A stretch of DNA of 64,000 nt from positions 1-64,000 of the forward strand of contig CADCBP010000015.1 in NCBI GenBank assembly GCA_902799705.1, written 5' to 3'. The notes under the pieces were generated by a model. It was not told where the DNA came from. It saw nothing but the letters and a program-made list of their open reading frames with translations, and did no database searches. Position numbers and translations under genes: made by a program. This DNA is from an uncultured Bacteroidales bacterium (GTDB taxonomy: Bacteria; Bacteroidota; Bacteroidia; Bacteroidales; Paludibacteraceae). Below, one piece after another: positions 26,220 through 35,614 of this stretch (its first letter is position 1; each line of letters opens with the position of its first letter).

Positions 26220-26822
26220 ATGAAACGAGTTATTATTTGTCTATTAATCGGACTACCGATTCTCTTTGTAAGTTGCGCAGGCAACACCTACTCTGCCCTG
26301 CGTCAGGAAGAGGACCGGCTGATCAACAACTATCTGAGCCGGAACAATATCAACGTGCTGGAGAAAGAGCCAGGCATTGACTATGTATGGGGAGAGAAAG
26401 ATTACTATAAAATACCCGGGTACGACAATCTCTATTTCCATCTCATCAAGCGCGGCGATTCCATCCGTCTCGATTCCATCAATCCGATAAGGGTGGACAC
26501 GATAGATATGACCATTTTGCGGAACGACGTGATTGTAACGCGGTATAAGAAATTCGGATTGACCGAGAACCCCGACACTCTCAGTTACTGGACTACTCTC
26601 GACCAGGCCCATCCGTATGAGTTTTTCTACGGCATCACGAGCGGTGTCGCCTCCGGCTACACGCAGATATGCGAAGCCATCGGATGGCACGAAGCCGTCA
26701 AACTGATGAAGTATCCGAATTCACAATGCCAGATCATCGTGCCCAGCAAACAAGGATTCGATCTTGACCAGACATCCGTCACTCCATACATCTATATATT
26801 GAAGATTCAAGTAAAAAACTGA
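26220..26822 (+). CDS. DUF4827-like lipoprotein
   Basis: A 200-residue predicted lipoprotein (signal ending FVSCAGN, Cys near residue 19) with no spacer after the previous stop. Content such as RQEEDRLINNYLSRNNINV, DYYKIPGYDNLYFHLIKRGD, and a C-terminal GWHEAVKLMKYPNSQCQIIVPSKQG-type segment fits DUF4827, a Bacteroidetes family distantly related to FKBP-type isomerases and, as I recall, often encoded beside glmM. Here too glmM follows after one base. Two FKBP-like lipoproteins in a row suggest a pair working on periplasmic or outer-membrane protein folding; this is inference. Confidence 0.65.
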   Translation: MKRVIICLLIGLPILFVSCAGNTYSALRQEEDRLINNYLSRNNINVLEKEPGIDYVWGEKDYYKIPGYDNLYFHLIKRGDSIRLDSINPIRVDTIDMTILRNDVIVTRYKKFGLTENPDTLSYWTTLDQAHPYEFFYGITSGVASGYTQICEAIGWHEAVKLMKYPNSQCQIIVPSKQGFDLDQTSVTPYIYILKIQVKN

Positions 26823-26823
26823 T

Positions 26824-28197
26824 ATGAGTTTAGTAAAGAGCATTTCCGGTATCCGCGGCACAATTGGCGGCCGTGTGGGCGAAGGTTTGAACCCCGTGGA
26901 TATCGTTCGTTTTACGGCGGCATACGCTACTCAACGTCGTGCGGCGCTGCCAGACAACAAGACTATTGTAGTAGGTCGCGATGCCCGTTTGAGCGGGCAA
27001 ATGGTGGAGCACATTGTGTGCGGCACACTGATGGGCATGGGATACCATGTGGTAAACATCGGTTTGGCTACAACACCTACCACCGAGTTAGCCGTGACAG
27101 GTGAGAAAGCCGCAGGAGGTATCATCCTTACGGCGAGCCACAACCCAAAACAATGGAACGCACTGAAGCTGCTCAACGAGCAAGGCGAGTTCCTCAATGA
27201 TGCGGAAGGAAAAGAAGTGCTTGCCATCGCCGAACGCGAAGACTTCACTTTCGCCGAAGTGGATGACTTGGGTCAAATGACCAATAAAGACTATCTGCCA
27301 TACCACGTAGAGCAAGTGCTGAAGTTGAAGTTAGTGGATGCAGAAGCTATTCGCCAACGCGACTTCACCGTAGCCATTGATTGCGTGAATTCCGTGGGCG
27401 GTTTGGCTATCCCTGCGATTCTGAAAGCGGTGGGTGTAAAGAAAATCATCGAACTGAACTGCACGCCAAACGGACATTTCCCGCATAATCCCGAACCCCT
27501 TCCGCAACACCTGACAGAGATAAGCGATCTACTCAAGAGCGGTAAGGCCGATGTAGGTTTTGTCGTAGATCCGGACGTGGATCGTTTGGCCATCATCTGC
27601 GAGAACGGAGAGATGTTCGGTGAAGAATATACGCTGGTGAGTGTAGCCGACTATATCCTCCGTCACACGCCGGGTAATACGGTGAGCAACATGAGTTCGA
27701 CACGCGCGCTGAGCGATGTGACACGTGCGCATGGCGGAGAATACAGTGCGAGCGCCGTAGGCGAAGTGAATGTGGTTGCCGAGATGAAACGCGTAGGAGC
27801 TGTTATCGGCGGCGAAGGCAACGGCGGCGTGATCTACCCGGAGTGCCATTACGGCCGTGATGCGTTAGTAGGTATTGCTCTTTTCCTGAGCCATCTGGCA
27901 CATTTGGATATGAAAGTGAGCGCGTTACGCCGCACGCTACCCGAATACTGCATCAGCAAGAACCGTATCGACCTGACTCCGGACACCGATGTGGATGCTA
28001 TCCTCGCACGCGTCAAAGATCTTTATAAGAACGAGCGTGTGAATGACCGCGACGGCGTGAAGATCGACTTTGCAAACGGCTGGGTTCACTTGCGCAAGAG
28101 TAACACCGAACCGATCATCCGTGTCTATTCGGAGGCAGCAACGATGGAAGAAGCCAACGCGCTGGCACAGCAAGTGATGACGGTGGTGAAGGGATGA
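26824..28197 (+). CDS. glmM: Phosphoglucosamine mutase
   Basis: GlmM converts glucosamine 6-phosphate to glucosamine 1-phosphate, feeding UDP-GlcNAc for peptidoglycan and lipopolysaccharide. The 457 residues are normal for the family. Signatures are SGIRGTIGG (8-16), the phosphoserine loop ILTASHNPKQWN (Ser105), the metal loop VVDPDVDRLAI (about 246-256), GEGNGGVIYPECHYGRDA (sugar-binding; about 335-352) and RKSNTEPIIRVYSEA (C-terminal phosphate-binding loop). Archaeal and Bacteroidetes enzymes share this ASHNP form, so phosphoglucomutase or phosphomannomutase activity cannot be excluded. It begins one base after the DUF4827-like stop, which implies coupled translation. Confidence 0.92.
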   Translation: MSLVKSISGIRGTIGGRVGEGLNPVDIVRFTAAYATQRRAALPDNKTIVVGRDARLSGQMVEHIVCGTLMGMGYHVVNIGLATTPTTELAVTGEKAAGGIILTASHNPKQWNALKLLNEQGEFLNDAEGKEVLAIAEREDFTFAEVDDLGQMTNKDYLPYHVEQVLKLKLVDAEAIRQRDFTVAIDCVNSVGGLAIPAILKAVGVKKIIELNCTPNGHFPHNPEPLPQHLTEISDLLKSGKADVGFVVDPDVDRLAIICENGEMFGEEYTLVSVADYILRHTPGNTVSNMSSTRALSDVTRAHGGEYSASAVGEVNVVAEMKRVGAVIGGEGNGGVIYPECHYGRDALVGIALFLSHLAHLDMKVSALRRTLPEYCISKNRIDLTPDTDVDAILARVKDLYKNERVNDRDGVKIDFANGWVHLRKSNTEPIIRVYSEAATMEEANALAQQVMTVVKG

Positions 28198-28198
28198 G

Positions 28199-28233
28199 AA
28201 GTTACAAGTTACAAGTTACAAGTTAGAAGTTAG
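28199..28233. repeat. 7-bp repeat between glmM and surE
   Basis: Five tandem 7-mers: AAGTTAC three times and AAGTTAG twice. They fill the space from the glmM stop to one base before the surE GTG, so they occupy the entire ribosome-binding region. Slippage would change spacing and perhaps translation of surE. Confidence 0.9.
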
Positions 28234-28234
28234 A

Positions 28235-28981
28235 GTGAATATCGTAGTTGTAAATGATGACGGATGGGGAACGGCAGGAATCCGTTTGCTGGCCAAAGAA
28301 ATGACGAAGATCGGAAAAGTCTTCGTGATTGCTCCCGATAGTCCGCGTAGCGGCTATGGGGCTTGTATCAGTGTGACCACTCCCATCTATCTGAAGCGTA
28401 TTGAAGAGCATGATCTGAATGGCGCAGAGGTATTCGTGACCAATGGTACACCTGCCGACTGCATCAAGTTAGCCAAAGAAGTAGTGCTCAAAGACCAACC
28501 GATCGATTTGGTTGTTTCCGGAATCAATCATGGCAGCAATGCCGCTATCAATGTGATTTATTCCGGCACAATGGGCGCATGTCTTGTAGCCGCCGAAAAA
28601 GGTATTCCGGCTATCGGATGGTCAATCAACAGTCATCTATTGGATGCCGACCTGCATTGGCTTCAACCCTTTCTGGTGGATATCACACAGCATCTGATTG
28701 AAGAAGGTATCGCACCCGGGACATGCTATAATATCAACGCTCCGCTTGGTGAGATAGAAGGCATCCGTTGGACGCGTCAATGCCGCGGACATTGGGCCAA
28801 CGAGTTAGTAGAGTCAACGGAAGAACCGCTTCGCGAAGGTATCGTGAGTGCGTGGCGTTTAGCGGGTGAGTTCATTAATGACGAGCCGCAAGCACAGGAT
28901 ACGGATATATGGGCAATAGACCATCAGTTACTGGCTATCACGCCCGTTTCCATTGATTTGACGGATTATGGATCGCTTTGA
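28235..28981 (+). CDS. surE: 5'-nucleotidase SurE
   Basis: SurE removes phosphate from nucleoside 5'- and 3'-monophosphates in the cytoplasm using a divalent metal. The 248 residues fit the family. The metal-binding NDDG (8-11) follows directly after the first strand, APDSPRSGYGA (34-44) holds the conserved serine, and NGTPADCIKLA and VVSGINHGSNAA give the second metal/substrate region. The start is GTG at 28235; an ATG further in would remove the NDDG strand. The region upstream is a pure 7-bp repeat. The 3' end overlaps the small membrane gene by 14 bases. Confidence 0.92.
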   Translation: MNIVVVNDDGWGTAGIRLLAKEMTKIGKVFVIAPDSPRSGYGACISVTTPIYLKRIEEHDLNGAEVFVTNGTPADCIKLAKEVVLKDQPIDLVVSGINHGSNAAINVIYSGTMGACLVAAEKGIPAIGWSINSHLLDADLHWLQPFLVDITQHLIEEGIAPGTCYNINAPLGEIEGIRWTRQCRGHWANELVESTEEPLREGIVSAWRLAGEFINDEPQAQDTDIWAIDHQLLAITPVSIDLTDYGSL

Positions 28982-29246
28982 CAGATATTGGATCGGAATA
29001 CTCCTTGGGCTGATTATCCCGGCCGCCTTCGGACTGACGTATATCGAGGTGATGAACCTATGGTATCCATTGCAGACCTTACAGTTTCAAGCCGGCGGTG
29101 TACTAAGCAAACTGCTGTTAGTGAGTGTCTTCCCTGATTTAGCGCTGATTTTCGTTTTCTATACAACGGATACATGGCGCCTGGCCAAGGGTGTCTTATG
29201 CGGGGCTCTTCCGTATATTCTGGCATCCCTTATCGTTTCGATGTGA
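28968..29246 (+). CDS. Small three-helix membrane protein
   Basis: A 92-residue hydrophobic protein with three predicted membrane helices (about 8-28, 47-66 and 72-90) and a charged N-terminus (MDRFDRYW). I know no function. The same kind of small membrane gene between surE and lpxB is, as I recall, common in Bacteroidales, which argues that it is real. It starts inside the end of surE and its 3' end overlaps the convergent lpxB by 17 bases. Confidence 0.72.
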   Translation: MDRFDRYWIGILLGLIIPAAFGLTYIEVMNLWYPLQTLQFQAGGVLSKLLLVSVFPDLALIFVFYTTDTWRLAKGVLCGALPYILASLIVSM

Positions 29247-30327
29247 TAATATCGGCTGCGTTCGCCGCAGCGGGCTGTTTGCCCAAAAGAGAACGGAGGT
29301 ATTCGTAGTTTGCGAGCATCTCTTTAATATATTCCTCATCCGTCAGCAGGCGTTGCAGTTCGGCCGCCACCTTCTCGGTTGTAAAATCATTCGCCAAGAG
29401 CTCGCGTATCACCTCTTTACCACTTATGATGTTGACCAATGTGAAATGACGGATAGAGAAGAAAAACGGCTGCGCCCACCGGACGAGTTTCAAGAACCAC
29501 GAGCATGCCAAATGGTACACAGCTACTTGCGGCGTACCGAGTAATGCGGTCTCGAGTGTAGCCGTACCTGAATTGACAATCGCCGCCTTGGCTTGCAGCA
29601 CCGCTGTATAGGTCTCACGTGTCAGCGTTTCACCCGCGCGCAGATACGGCGTATAGAACGTATCGTCTATACCCGGAGCCGCACATACAACAATACGATA
29701 GTTCCCGCAACGGCGTGCGGCCTCTAACATCCGAAGCAAACAATGACGGACCTCACTCTCACGCGATCCCGGAAGGAGAACAACTGAGGATTGATGATCG
29801 TGGATTGATAATTGATGATTGAGGATTTGCTCCGCTGTAGGATTGCCGACATAGGTACATTTATAGCCATACTTGGCATAGAAGTCCGGTTCAAACGGAA
29901 AGATCCCAAGTATCTCATCACATAACTGTGCAATGCGGTGGATACGGCGGCGTTTCCATGCCCATACTTTCGGAGGGATATAATATATGATGCGCGCAGA
30001 GGGCAGGTGTTTTCGACAGAAAGCGGCCATGCGGAGGTTAAAAGACGGATAGTCCACAAGAACGAGCACATCCGGGCGTTCACTCAACAGAGCTTCTTTA
30101 GCAATGCGGAAGTTACGCTGCACTTGTCCCAAGTTCGCCAGCACTGCCGCAAAGCCCATGAAAGCCATGTGACTATAATCCTGATAGAGACGGCACTCGG
30201 CGGCAGCCATTTGGCTACCACCGAGTCCTACGAATTGCGCTTGAGGGTCACGCTGCCTAATCTGCACCATGAGTGCCGCAGCATGCTTGTCCCCGGACGC
30301 CTCTCCAGCCATCAGGAAATACTTCAT
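29230..30327 (-). CDS. lpxB: Lipid-A-disaccharide synthase
   Basis: LpxB joins UDP-diacylglucosamine and lipid X to form the lipid A disaccharide at the inner membrane. The 365 residues are close to the usual 370-390. Family features are GEASGDKHAA (8-17), GLGGSQM (34-40), MGFAAVLANL (57-66), the segment VLVLVDYPSFNLRMA (88-102), YYIPPKVWAWKRRR (115-128), NPTAEQI, LLPGSRESEVRH and, near the C-terminus, NSGTATLETALLGTPQVAVY. A linker (about residues 168-182) is encoded by a word-repeat patch (29786-29828). Its ATG lies one base before the M16 peptidase stop, so it is the last gene of the rsfS-ftsH-M16-lpxB unit. Confidence 0.93.
   Translation of the reverse strand: MKYFLMAGEASGDKHAAALMVQIRQRDPQAQFVGLGGSQMAAAECRLYQDYSHMAFMGFAAVLANLGQVQRNFRIAKEALLSERPDVLVLVDYPSFNLRMAAFCRKHLPSARIIYYIPPKVWAWKRRRIHRIAQLCDEILGIFPFEPDFYAKYGYKCTYVGNPTAEQILNHQLSIHDHQSSVVLLPGSRESEVRHCLLRMLEAARRCGNYRIVVCAAPGIDDTFYTPYLRAGETLTRETYTAVLQAKAAIVNSGTATLETALLGTPQVAVYHLACSWFLKLVRWAQPFFFSIRHFTLVNIISGKEVIRELLANDFTTEKVAAELQRLLTDEEYIKEMLANYEYLRSLLGKQPAAANAADIITSKR
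29786..29828. repeat. Word-repeat patch inside lpxB
   Basis: GATTGATGATC, GGATTGATA, ATTGATGATTG and GAGGATT words in succession. The patch encodes the linker HQLSIHDHQSS between GNPTAEQI and VVLLPGSR, a variable-length loop in LpxB. Confidence 0.65.
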
Positions 30328-30328
30328 A

Positions 30329-33133
30329 CTACTGCTCGGGGAACATCACTACCTCGAATACATTACCGGCCTCAACCAGTTTCTTCAAGGTCTGCTGAAC
30401 GGTTTCTCCCGTGATAGCTTCTACCGCAGGCTTATAGTCTCGCACATTGTTGATGCCGTACATGTAATACATGTATATACTTTGTCTCCACCAGCCGTTT
30501 TTCTCCAAGTCTTCCTGATAGTCCTTCAGCATCGATTCTTTCTCTTTCAGCAAGTCGGATGCCAGCGGACCATTCTTAATGATCTCATTTACCTCCTCAT
30601 GGATAATCTCCATCAAACGCTCCTGTTTCTTCGGATCCGTGTCGAACTGCATGAGCAGACCGGCACGCGGCGAAGGAAGCAATACCATGTATCCGTAGGT
30701 ACCTACGCCGTACGAACCGCCTTCACGCTCACGGATGGACTCCAGATAACGCGTGCTGAGGATACGACCGATCATCTCCATGTTCAGGTCATTGGCCAAG
30801 GTATAAGGCATGTCGTACGAGGTGTACTGGATGCGGTTGGAAGCCGTTGTGGTCTCCATCTTACGGCTGAAATAGTTCTTCTGGATACCCAAAGCGACCG
30901 TTTCATGATGGTCAATCACTTCTTCGCGGCATTTCTTCGTCTTAAGTCCTCCCAACCATTGGCAGAGCAGGTCACGCACCTTCTGGTCGTCGGGGTTGAT
31001 ATTTCCTACGAAGACGAAGGTGAAATCAGCCGGGTTCGCGAAACGCGCCTGGTATACCTCCATTGCTTTATCCAGGGACAAGCGCTCCATCGTATTAAGA
31101 TTCATCAGTACGGTACGCGGCGAGTGATTCGATGACATCATCTGAATCGAATCCTGGAAGGCAGCCTTGGGGTTCTTATCGCGGTTAGCGAGTTGTGTGC
31201 GCAACAACGCCAACAGCGTCTGGTATGCCTCTTCATCACGGCGCGGCGCAGTAAAATGCAGATAGGTCAGTTGCAACATCGACTCGAGGTCTTTGACAGA
31301 CGATGAACCGTGCAGGCGCTCTACACACTCGGAGATTTCCGTGCTGACGGAAACAGTCTTGCCCGCCAGTGCTTTCTCTAACTGCGTTGCGTTGAAACGG
31401 CCGATACCGGACATCTGAATCAATGTTGAAACGATCTCTGCCGAAGGCAGGTCTTCAGTCTTCACTTGTGACAGTCCGCCTTTTGAGAAAGCCTGCATCA
31501 ATATCTCATCGGCCTTGAACTCCGTCGGACGGATTACCACTTTGATGCCATTGCTCAAAGTGAACTCAGTAGAACCGAGATCCTCATTCTGCTTGATTGC
31601 TTTGATTTTTCCCTTACGCGGTGCTTTCTTCACCAGTTCGGTATCGATTTTCTCCTCTACCGGAGCCTCGATAGCCAATGAGGCCTGTCCGGCAAGCGTA
31701 GCCAATACCTCTCCCTCCGACGGGATGCGGATTCCTTCTTTCTCCGGACCTGAGATTGCAACAGTAGGATTCGGGTGGATAAGGGCTTCCGCCATGCTAT
31801 TCACCGCATCCAGGCTAATCAGCGGCAGGGTTGCCTGAACCATGTCGTACTCCCATTGTGCACCGGGCATCGACTCGCCATCCTCGAAATGACGGATACA
31901 CTCGCGCGCCAAGGTGATATTTTTACGCGTGTCGCGCTCCTTATAATAACGCTCCATTTCATTCAGTTTCTCGCTCTTCACGCGCTCTAATTCAGCGGAA
32001 GTAAAGCCATATCGGTGCATCTTCTCCAATTGATAAACGAGATCATTGTATGCCTCGGTCTCATGACCGTCTTTCGGAACAATGATTGCCGTAAAGGCAT
32101 CCATTTTCTTTGCAGTCTCACCATAATAGCAGTATGCGCCGGCGAAGGAAGCCTTCGGATCAAGCGCCAACTCAGAGAAACGATTATTAAGCATCGTGCA
32201 TGCCAGATCACGGACCATATTGATCACATACTCCTGTGCGGTACCTTGCAGCGCCTCGGGCAGTTGATCGAACTTATACTCCAGAGTTATACGGCTCTGC
32301 TGTGCCTCAGGATCGGTGACGATCGCAACAAGCGGTTTGTCATTATGGTTCACCGTATAGATAGGACGCTCACCGAAGTTCGAACGACGCGGCACGTCCT
32401 TCCACAACTCTTTAATCTTCGCCTCAATCACATCTACGTCAATATCACCTACTACTATGATGGCCTGATTGTCCGGGCCATACCACTTATGGTAGTAGTC
32501 GCGCAGGGCCTGGTAATCGAAGTTATTGATGACAGCCGTATCACCGATCACATCACGCTTTGCATACTGCGTACCGGGATACATCTTCGCGTTCAGTTCT
32601 TTCCATATACGACGTTGTGCCGTGCGTCCCGTGCGCCACTCCTCGAGGATAACACCGCGCTCGGCATCAATCTCTTCCGGAAGCAGCAACAGGCCACAAC
32701 TCCAATCGTGCATCACAAGCAACGCACTATCTATAATCCCTTCGCGATAAGTAGGCACGTCAGACAGACGATAAACCGTCTCGTCAATGGATGTGTAGGC
32801 ATTGATGTTTCCACCGAAGTTAACACCCACAGACTCAAAATAATTGATAATGCCTTTACCGGGGAAATGCTGTGTACCATTGAAGGCCATATGCTCCAGG
32901 AAGTGCGCCAGACCGTTCTGATGATCCTCCTCGAGGATAGCACCTACCGCTTGCGCGATATGGAACTCGCAGCGTTGCTTAGGCTGCTCGTTATGACGAA
33001 TATAATACGTCAATCCGTTGTCCAACTTACCGTAGCGGACCTCCGGGTCCACTGCCAGTTTCTCAGGCGCTTGTTGCGCCGACATCGTCATCGCTGCGCA
33101 CAGCAGCGCGATGTTAAGCAAGATTCGTTTCAT
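30329..33133 (-). CDS. M16 family zinc peptidase (pitrilysin-like)
   Basis: A 934-residue exported insulinase-type peptidase. I start at 33133 because [20 protein letters not shown] is a clean signal peptide; a longer frame adds only ftsH overlap. The active-site motif is HFLEH (His77, Glu80, His81) within NGLAHFLEHMAFNG, and the third zinc ligand is in DAERGVILEEWR about 75 residues later. A second M16-like half (from about residue 500: LSNGIKVVIRPTEFKADEI) is the inactive partner, and DMPYTLANDLNMEMIGRILSTRYLESIREREGGSYGV is near the C-terminal R-x-x-x-G-x-Y type substrate-binding region. It probably digests peptides in the periplasm. The start lies 20 bases inside the 3' end of ftsH, so the two are coupled. 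Confidence 0.9.
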   Translation of the reverse strand: MKRILLNIALLCAAMTMSAQQAPEKLAVDPEVRYGKLDNGLTYYIRHNEQPKQRCEFHIAQAVGAILEEDHQNGLAHFLEHMAFNGTQHFPGKGIINYFESVGVNFGGNINAYTSIDETVYRLSDVPTYREGIIDSALLVMHDWSCGLLLLPEEIDAERGVILEEWRTGRTAQRRIWKELNAKMYPGTQYAKRDVIGDTAVINNFDYQALRDYYHKWYGPDNQAIIVVGDIDVDVIEAKIKELWKDVPRRSNFGERPIYTVNHNDKPLVAIVTDPEAQQSRITLEYKFDQLPEALQGTAQEYVINMVRDLACTMLNNRFSELALDPKASFAGAYCYYGETAKKMDAFTAIIVPKDGHETEAYNDLVYQLEKMHRYGFTSAELERVKSEKLNEMERYYKERDTRKNITLARECIRHFEDGESMPGAQWEYDMVQATLPLISLDAVNSMAEALIHPNPTVAISGPEKEGIRIPSEGEVLATLAGQASLAIEAPVEEKIDTELVKKAPRKGKIKAIKQNEDLGSTEFTLSNGIKVVIRPTEFKADEILMQAFSKGGLSQVKTEDLPSAEIVSTLIQMSGIGRFNATQLEKALAGKTVSVSTEISECVERLHGSSSVKDLESMLQLTYLHFTAPRRDEEAYQTLLALLRTQLANRDKNPKAAFQDSIQMMSSNHSPRTVLMNLNTMERLSLDKAMEVYQARFANPADFTFVFVGNINPDDQKVRDLLCQWLGGLKTKKCREEVIDHHETVALGIQKNYFSRKMETTTASNRIQYTSYDMPYTLANDLNMEMIGRILSTRYLESIREREGGSYGVGTYGYMVLLPSPRAGLLMQFDTDPKKQERLMEIIHEEVNEIIKNGPLASDLLKEKESMLKDYQEDLEKNGWWRQSIYMYYMYGINNVRDYKPAVEAITGETVQQTLKKLVEAGNVFEVVMFPEQ

Positions 33134-35150
33134 TGTTATCAGAGTTTTCTTGTTCTGTTTTCTTCTTTCTCGGAGCGCGTTTTTTCTTCTGCTGCTCCTC
33201 TTTTTTCGCCATTTGCGCATTGGCTTCCAGCAGTTCATCACCGCGGCTCTTCCATGGACGCGGGCCCAAGATCCGCTCTACATCTTCGGCCGTAATCACT
33301 TCACGGTCAATAAGTAACTGCGCTATCTGATGATGTCCGTCAGCATGCTCGGTGAGGATCTGTTTGGCACGCGCCATCTGGTCTGCAATAATACGTTGCG
33401 TCTCCTGGTCTATGAGTGTAGCGGTTTCTTCCGAATATGGTTTAACAAATCCGTAGTCATATCTGCCGGTAGAGTCATAGAACGACACGTCTTTCAGTTT
33501 ATCACTCATGCCGTAGTACGCTACCATGGCATACGCCTGTTTGGTTGCGCGTTCCAGATCATTGAGTGCTCCGGTAGAGGTCTGCTGCAAGAACAGTTGC
33601 TCTGCTGCGCGACCACCGAGCAACGAGCATAGTTCGTCTAAGATATGCTCCTCGTTGGTTAACTGGCGCTCTTCGGGCAAGTACCATGCCGCGCCAAGCG
33701 CCATGCCACGCGGTACGATTGTCACCTTCACCAACGGATTCGCCCAACGCAGCATCCAGCTAATGGTAGCATGCCCCGCCTCATGGAAGGCAATAGATTT
33801 CTTCTCCTCTTCGGTCATGATTTTATTCTTGCGTTCCAAACCGCCGACGATACGATCCACGGCATCCATAAAATCCTGTTTGCCTACTTTCTTCCGTCCT
33901 CCGCGTGCTGCTATCAATGCAGCTTCGTTACATACATTCGCGATGTCCGCCCCCGAGAAACCGGGCGTCTGTTTGCTTAAGAAATCGATGTCCGCAGTCT
34001 CATCTAACTTCAACGGGCGAAGGTGTACGAGAAATATCTCTTTGCGTTCCTGAAGATCGGGTAACTCGACATGTATCTGTCTGTCAAAACGTCCCGCGCG
34101 GAGCAGTGCTGCATCGAGCACATCGGCACGGTTAGTAGCCGCCATAATGATCACACCGGAGTTGGTACCAAAGCCATCCATCTCTGTCAGCAACTGATTG
34201 AGCGTACTCTCGCGTTCGTCGTTACCTCCTGTCATCACACCCTTGCCACGCGCTCTTCCGATAGCGTCTATCTCATCGATGAAGATGATTGCCGGCGCTT
34301 TCTCTTTCGCCTGACGGAAGAGGTCGCGTACACGGCTTGCACCGACTCCCACAAACATCTCCACGAAGTCCGAACCACTCATCGAGAAGAACGGCACCCC
34401 TGCTTCACCGGCCACGGCCTTAGCCAATAAGGTTTTACCGGTACCCGGAGGACCAACAAGTAACGCTCCCTTGGGGATTTTCGCTCCGATCTCCGTGTAC
34501 TTTTTAGGGTTTTTAAGAAACTCCACTATCTCCTGCACTTCCTGTTTCGCACCGTATAAACCCGCTACGTCTTTGAAAGTAACCTTGTCTTTCTTATCCT
34601 TATCGAACACCTGTGCTTTGGCACGTCCGACACCGAAGATTCCACCTCCGGCAGCTCCGCCCCCAATGCCACGACTCATATACATAAAGAAGAAGATCAG
34701 TAGTACAAACGGCAGCACATTCACCAGTATCAGATACCAGTAGTTATGCGATTTCTCGTATTTGACGTCTATCAGGGCCAACCCCTGTTCCTTGCGACCA
34801 GCATTGACAGAGTCGATGTATTTCGAGAACTCTTCCACAGACGGCACCTGCACCTGCAGCTGACCATTTGCGTGCTCACCGACTTCCCGCGTGCCAAAGA
34901 CTACGGTATATTTAACCGGTTTTACATTTGCTTTCAGATTCAAGTCATCGAACACTACTATCTTCTCAATAGCATCCGCCTCAACATAAGCAGTGAATTT
35001 CGTATAACTCAGGTCTTTCGTAGCTCCTTTATCTACTCTGTCACCGTATATCCAGTACCCTAACAGGACGAACGCCGCCACATACATCAGCATGTTGATC
35101 CATCGGCGCGGTCCACTCTGTTCCGGTCCTTTTTTCTTATTTTCCGCCAT
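33114..35150 (-). CDS. ftsH: ATP-dependent zinc metalloprotease FtsH
   Basis: A membrane-bound AAA+ protease that unfolds and degrades damaged or short-lived membrane and cytosolic proteins. The 678 residues show an N-terminal helix (about 18-35), an extracytoplasmic domain, a second helix (about 138-157), a glycine-rich linker ([13 protein letters not shown]), Walker A GPPGTGKT (233-240), Walker B IIFIDEID (288-295), the SRH with [21 protein letters not shown], and the zinc site HEAGH (456-460). The C-terminus is lysine-rich ([16 protein letters not shown]). The gene is 23 bases after rsfS and overlaps the M16 gene downstream. Confidence 0.96.
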   Translation of the reverse strand: MAENKKKGPEQSGPRRWINMLMYVAAFVLLGYWIYGDRVDKGATKDLSYTKFTAYVEADAIEKIVVFDDLNLKANVKPVKYTVVFGTREVGEHANGQLQVQVPSVEEFSKYIDSVNAGRKEQGLALIDVKYEKSHNYWYLILVNVLPFVLLIFFFMYMSRGIGGGAAGGGIFGVGRAKAQVFDKDKKDKVTFKDVAGLYGAKQEVQEIVEFLKNPKKYTEIGAKIPKGALLVGPPGTGKTLLAKAVAGEAGVPFFSMSGSDFVEMFVGVGASRVRDLFRQAKEKAPAIIFIDEIDAIGRARGKGVMTGGNDERESTLNQLLTEMDGFGTNSGVIIMAATNRADVLDAALLRAGRFDRQIHVELPDLQERKEIFLVHLRPLKLDETADIDFLSKQTPGFSGADIANVCNEAALIAARGGRKKVGKQDFMDAVDRIVGGLERKNKIMTEEEKKSIAFHEAGHATISWMLRWANPLVKVTIVPRGMALGAAWYLPEERQLTNEEHILDELCSLLGGRAAEQLFLQQTSTGALNDLERATKQAYAMVAYYGMSDKLKDVSFYDSTGRYDYGFVKPYSEETATLIDQETQRIIADQMARAKQILTEHADGHHQIAQLLIDREVITAEDVERILGPRPWKSRGDELLEANAQMAKKEEQQKKKRAPRKKKTEQENSDNNETNLA

Positions 35151-35173
35151 AGATTCTGCTTTTAGGTCTTTGT

Positions 35174-35539
35174 TTACAATATTTCCGGCAACTCTGTTAC
35201 CTTGCCGTCAGCCCACAAATGTTCGATATCATAGAACGCACGGGGCTCACGTTGCATCACATGTACAAAGATTGTGCCATAGTCCATGGCAATCCATTCG
35301 GCATTCTCCTGTCCCGACACGCTCAACGGGTGAACATGGGTGTGCGTGCGCACATAATCGTCTATCTCATCTGCAATTGCAGAAACCTGGGTGTTGCTCT
35401 GTCCTTCGCAGATTAACATCATCTCCACTGGTGCCTCCTTAATCTTCCGCAAATCAATCGTCACGATACGTTGTCCTTTGCGGTTACGGATGCCTTCAAT
35501 AATTGTCTCCAAGAGTTTCTTAGTACTTACTTCTTTCAT
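35174..35539 (-). CDS. rsfS: Ribosomal silencing factor RsfS
   Basis: RsfS (Iojap family) binds ribosomal protein L14 and blocks subunit joining when nutrients are short. The 121 residues fit. Features are ETIIEGIRNRKGQRIVTIDL near the N-terminus, MLICEGQSNTQVSAIADEI (38-56), where most members have vIa.G.S..qv.ai, the GQENAEWIAMDYG segment (about 78-90) and VHVMQREPRAFYDIEHLWAD (the conserved FY.lE.LW). It is the first gene of the rsfS-ftsH-M16-lpxB unit and has its own promoter. Confidence 0.92.
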   Translation of the reverse strand: MKEVSTKKLLETIIEGIRNRKGQRIVTIDLRKIKEAPVEMMLICEGQSNTQVSAIADEIDDYVRTHTHVHPLSVSGQENAEWIAMDYGTIFVHVMQREPRAFYDIEHLWADGKVTELPEIL

Positions 35540-35569
35540 ATATGATTAACTTATGTTCAAATTCGGCGG

Positions 35570-35601
35570 CAAAGGTAATAAAAAAAAATGACATACACAA
35601 G
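35570..35601 (-). promoter_or_regulatory. Promoter of the rsfS-ftsH unit
   Basis: Minus strand: CTTG (35598-35601), 20 bases, TACCTTTG (35570-35577). The -33 box lies within the terminator hairpin of the upstream tatD unit. Confidence 0.75.
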
Positions 35602-35610
35602 AGTGTATGT
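35582..35610 (-). terminator. Terminator of the THUMP-queA-tatD unit
   Basis: ACATACAC (35591-35598) and GTGTATGT (35603-35610) form a perfect 8-bp stem with a 4-base loop. On the minus strand it is followed by a run of T (complement of 35581-35588). Confidence 0.7.
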
Positions 35611-35614
35611 ATTT

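Noticed and set aside
32015..33295. A 426-codon open frame on the plus strand
   Set aside because: It lies opposite the M16 peptidase and ftsH, whose motifs are complete; its protein has no signal, domain or normal composition. A shadow of the real genes.
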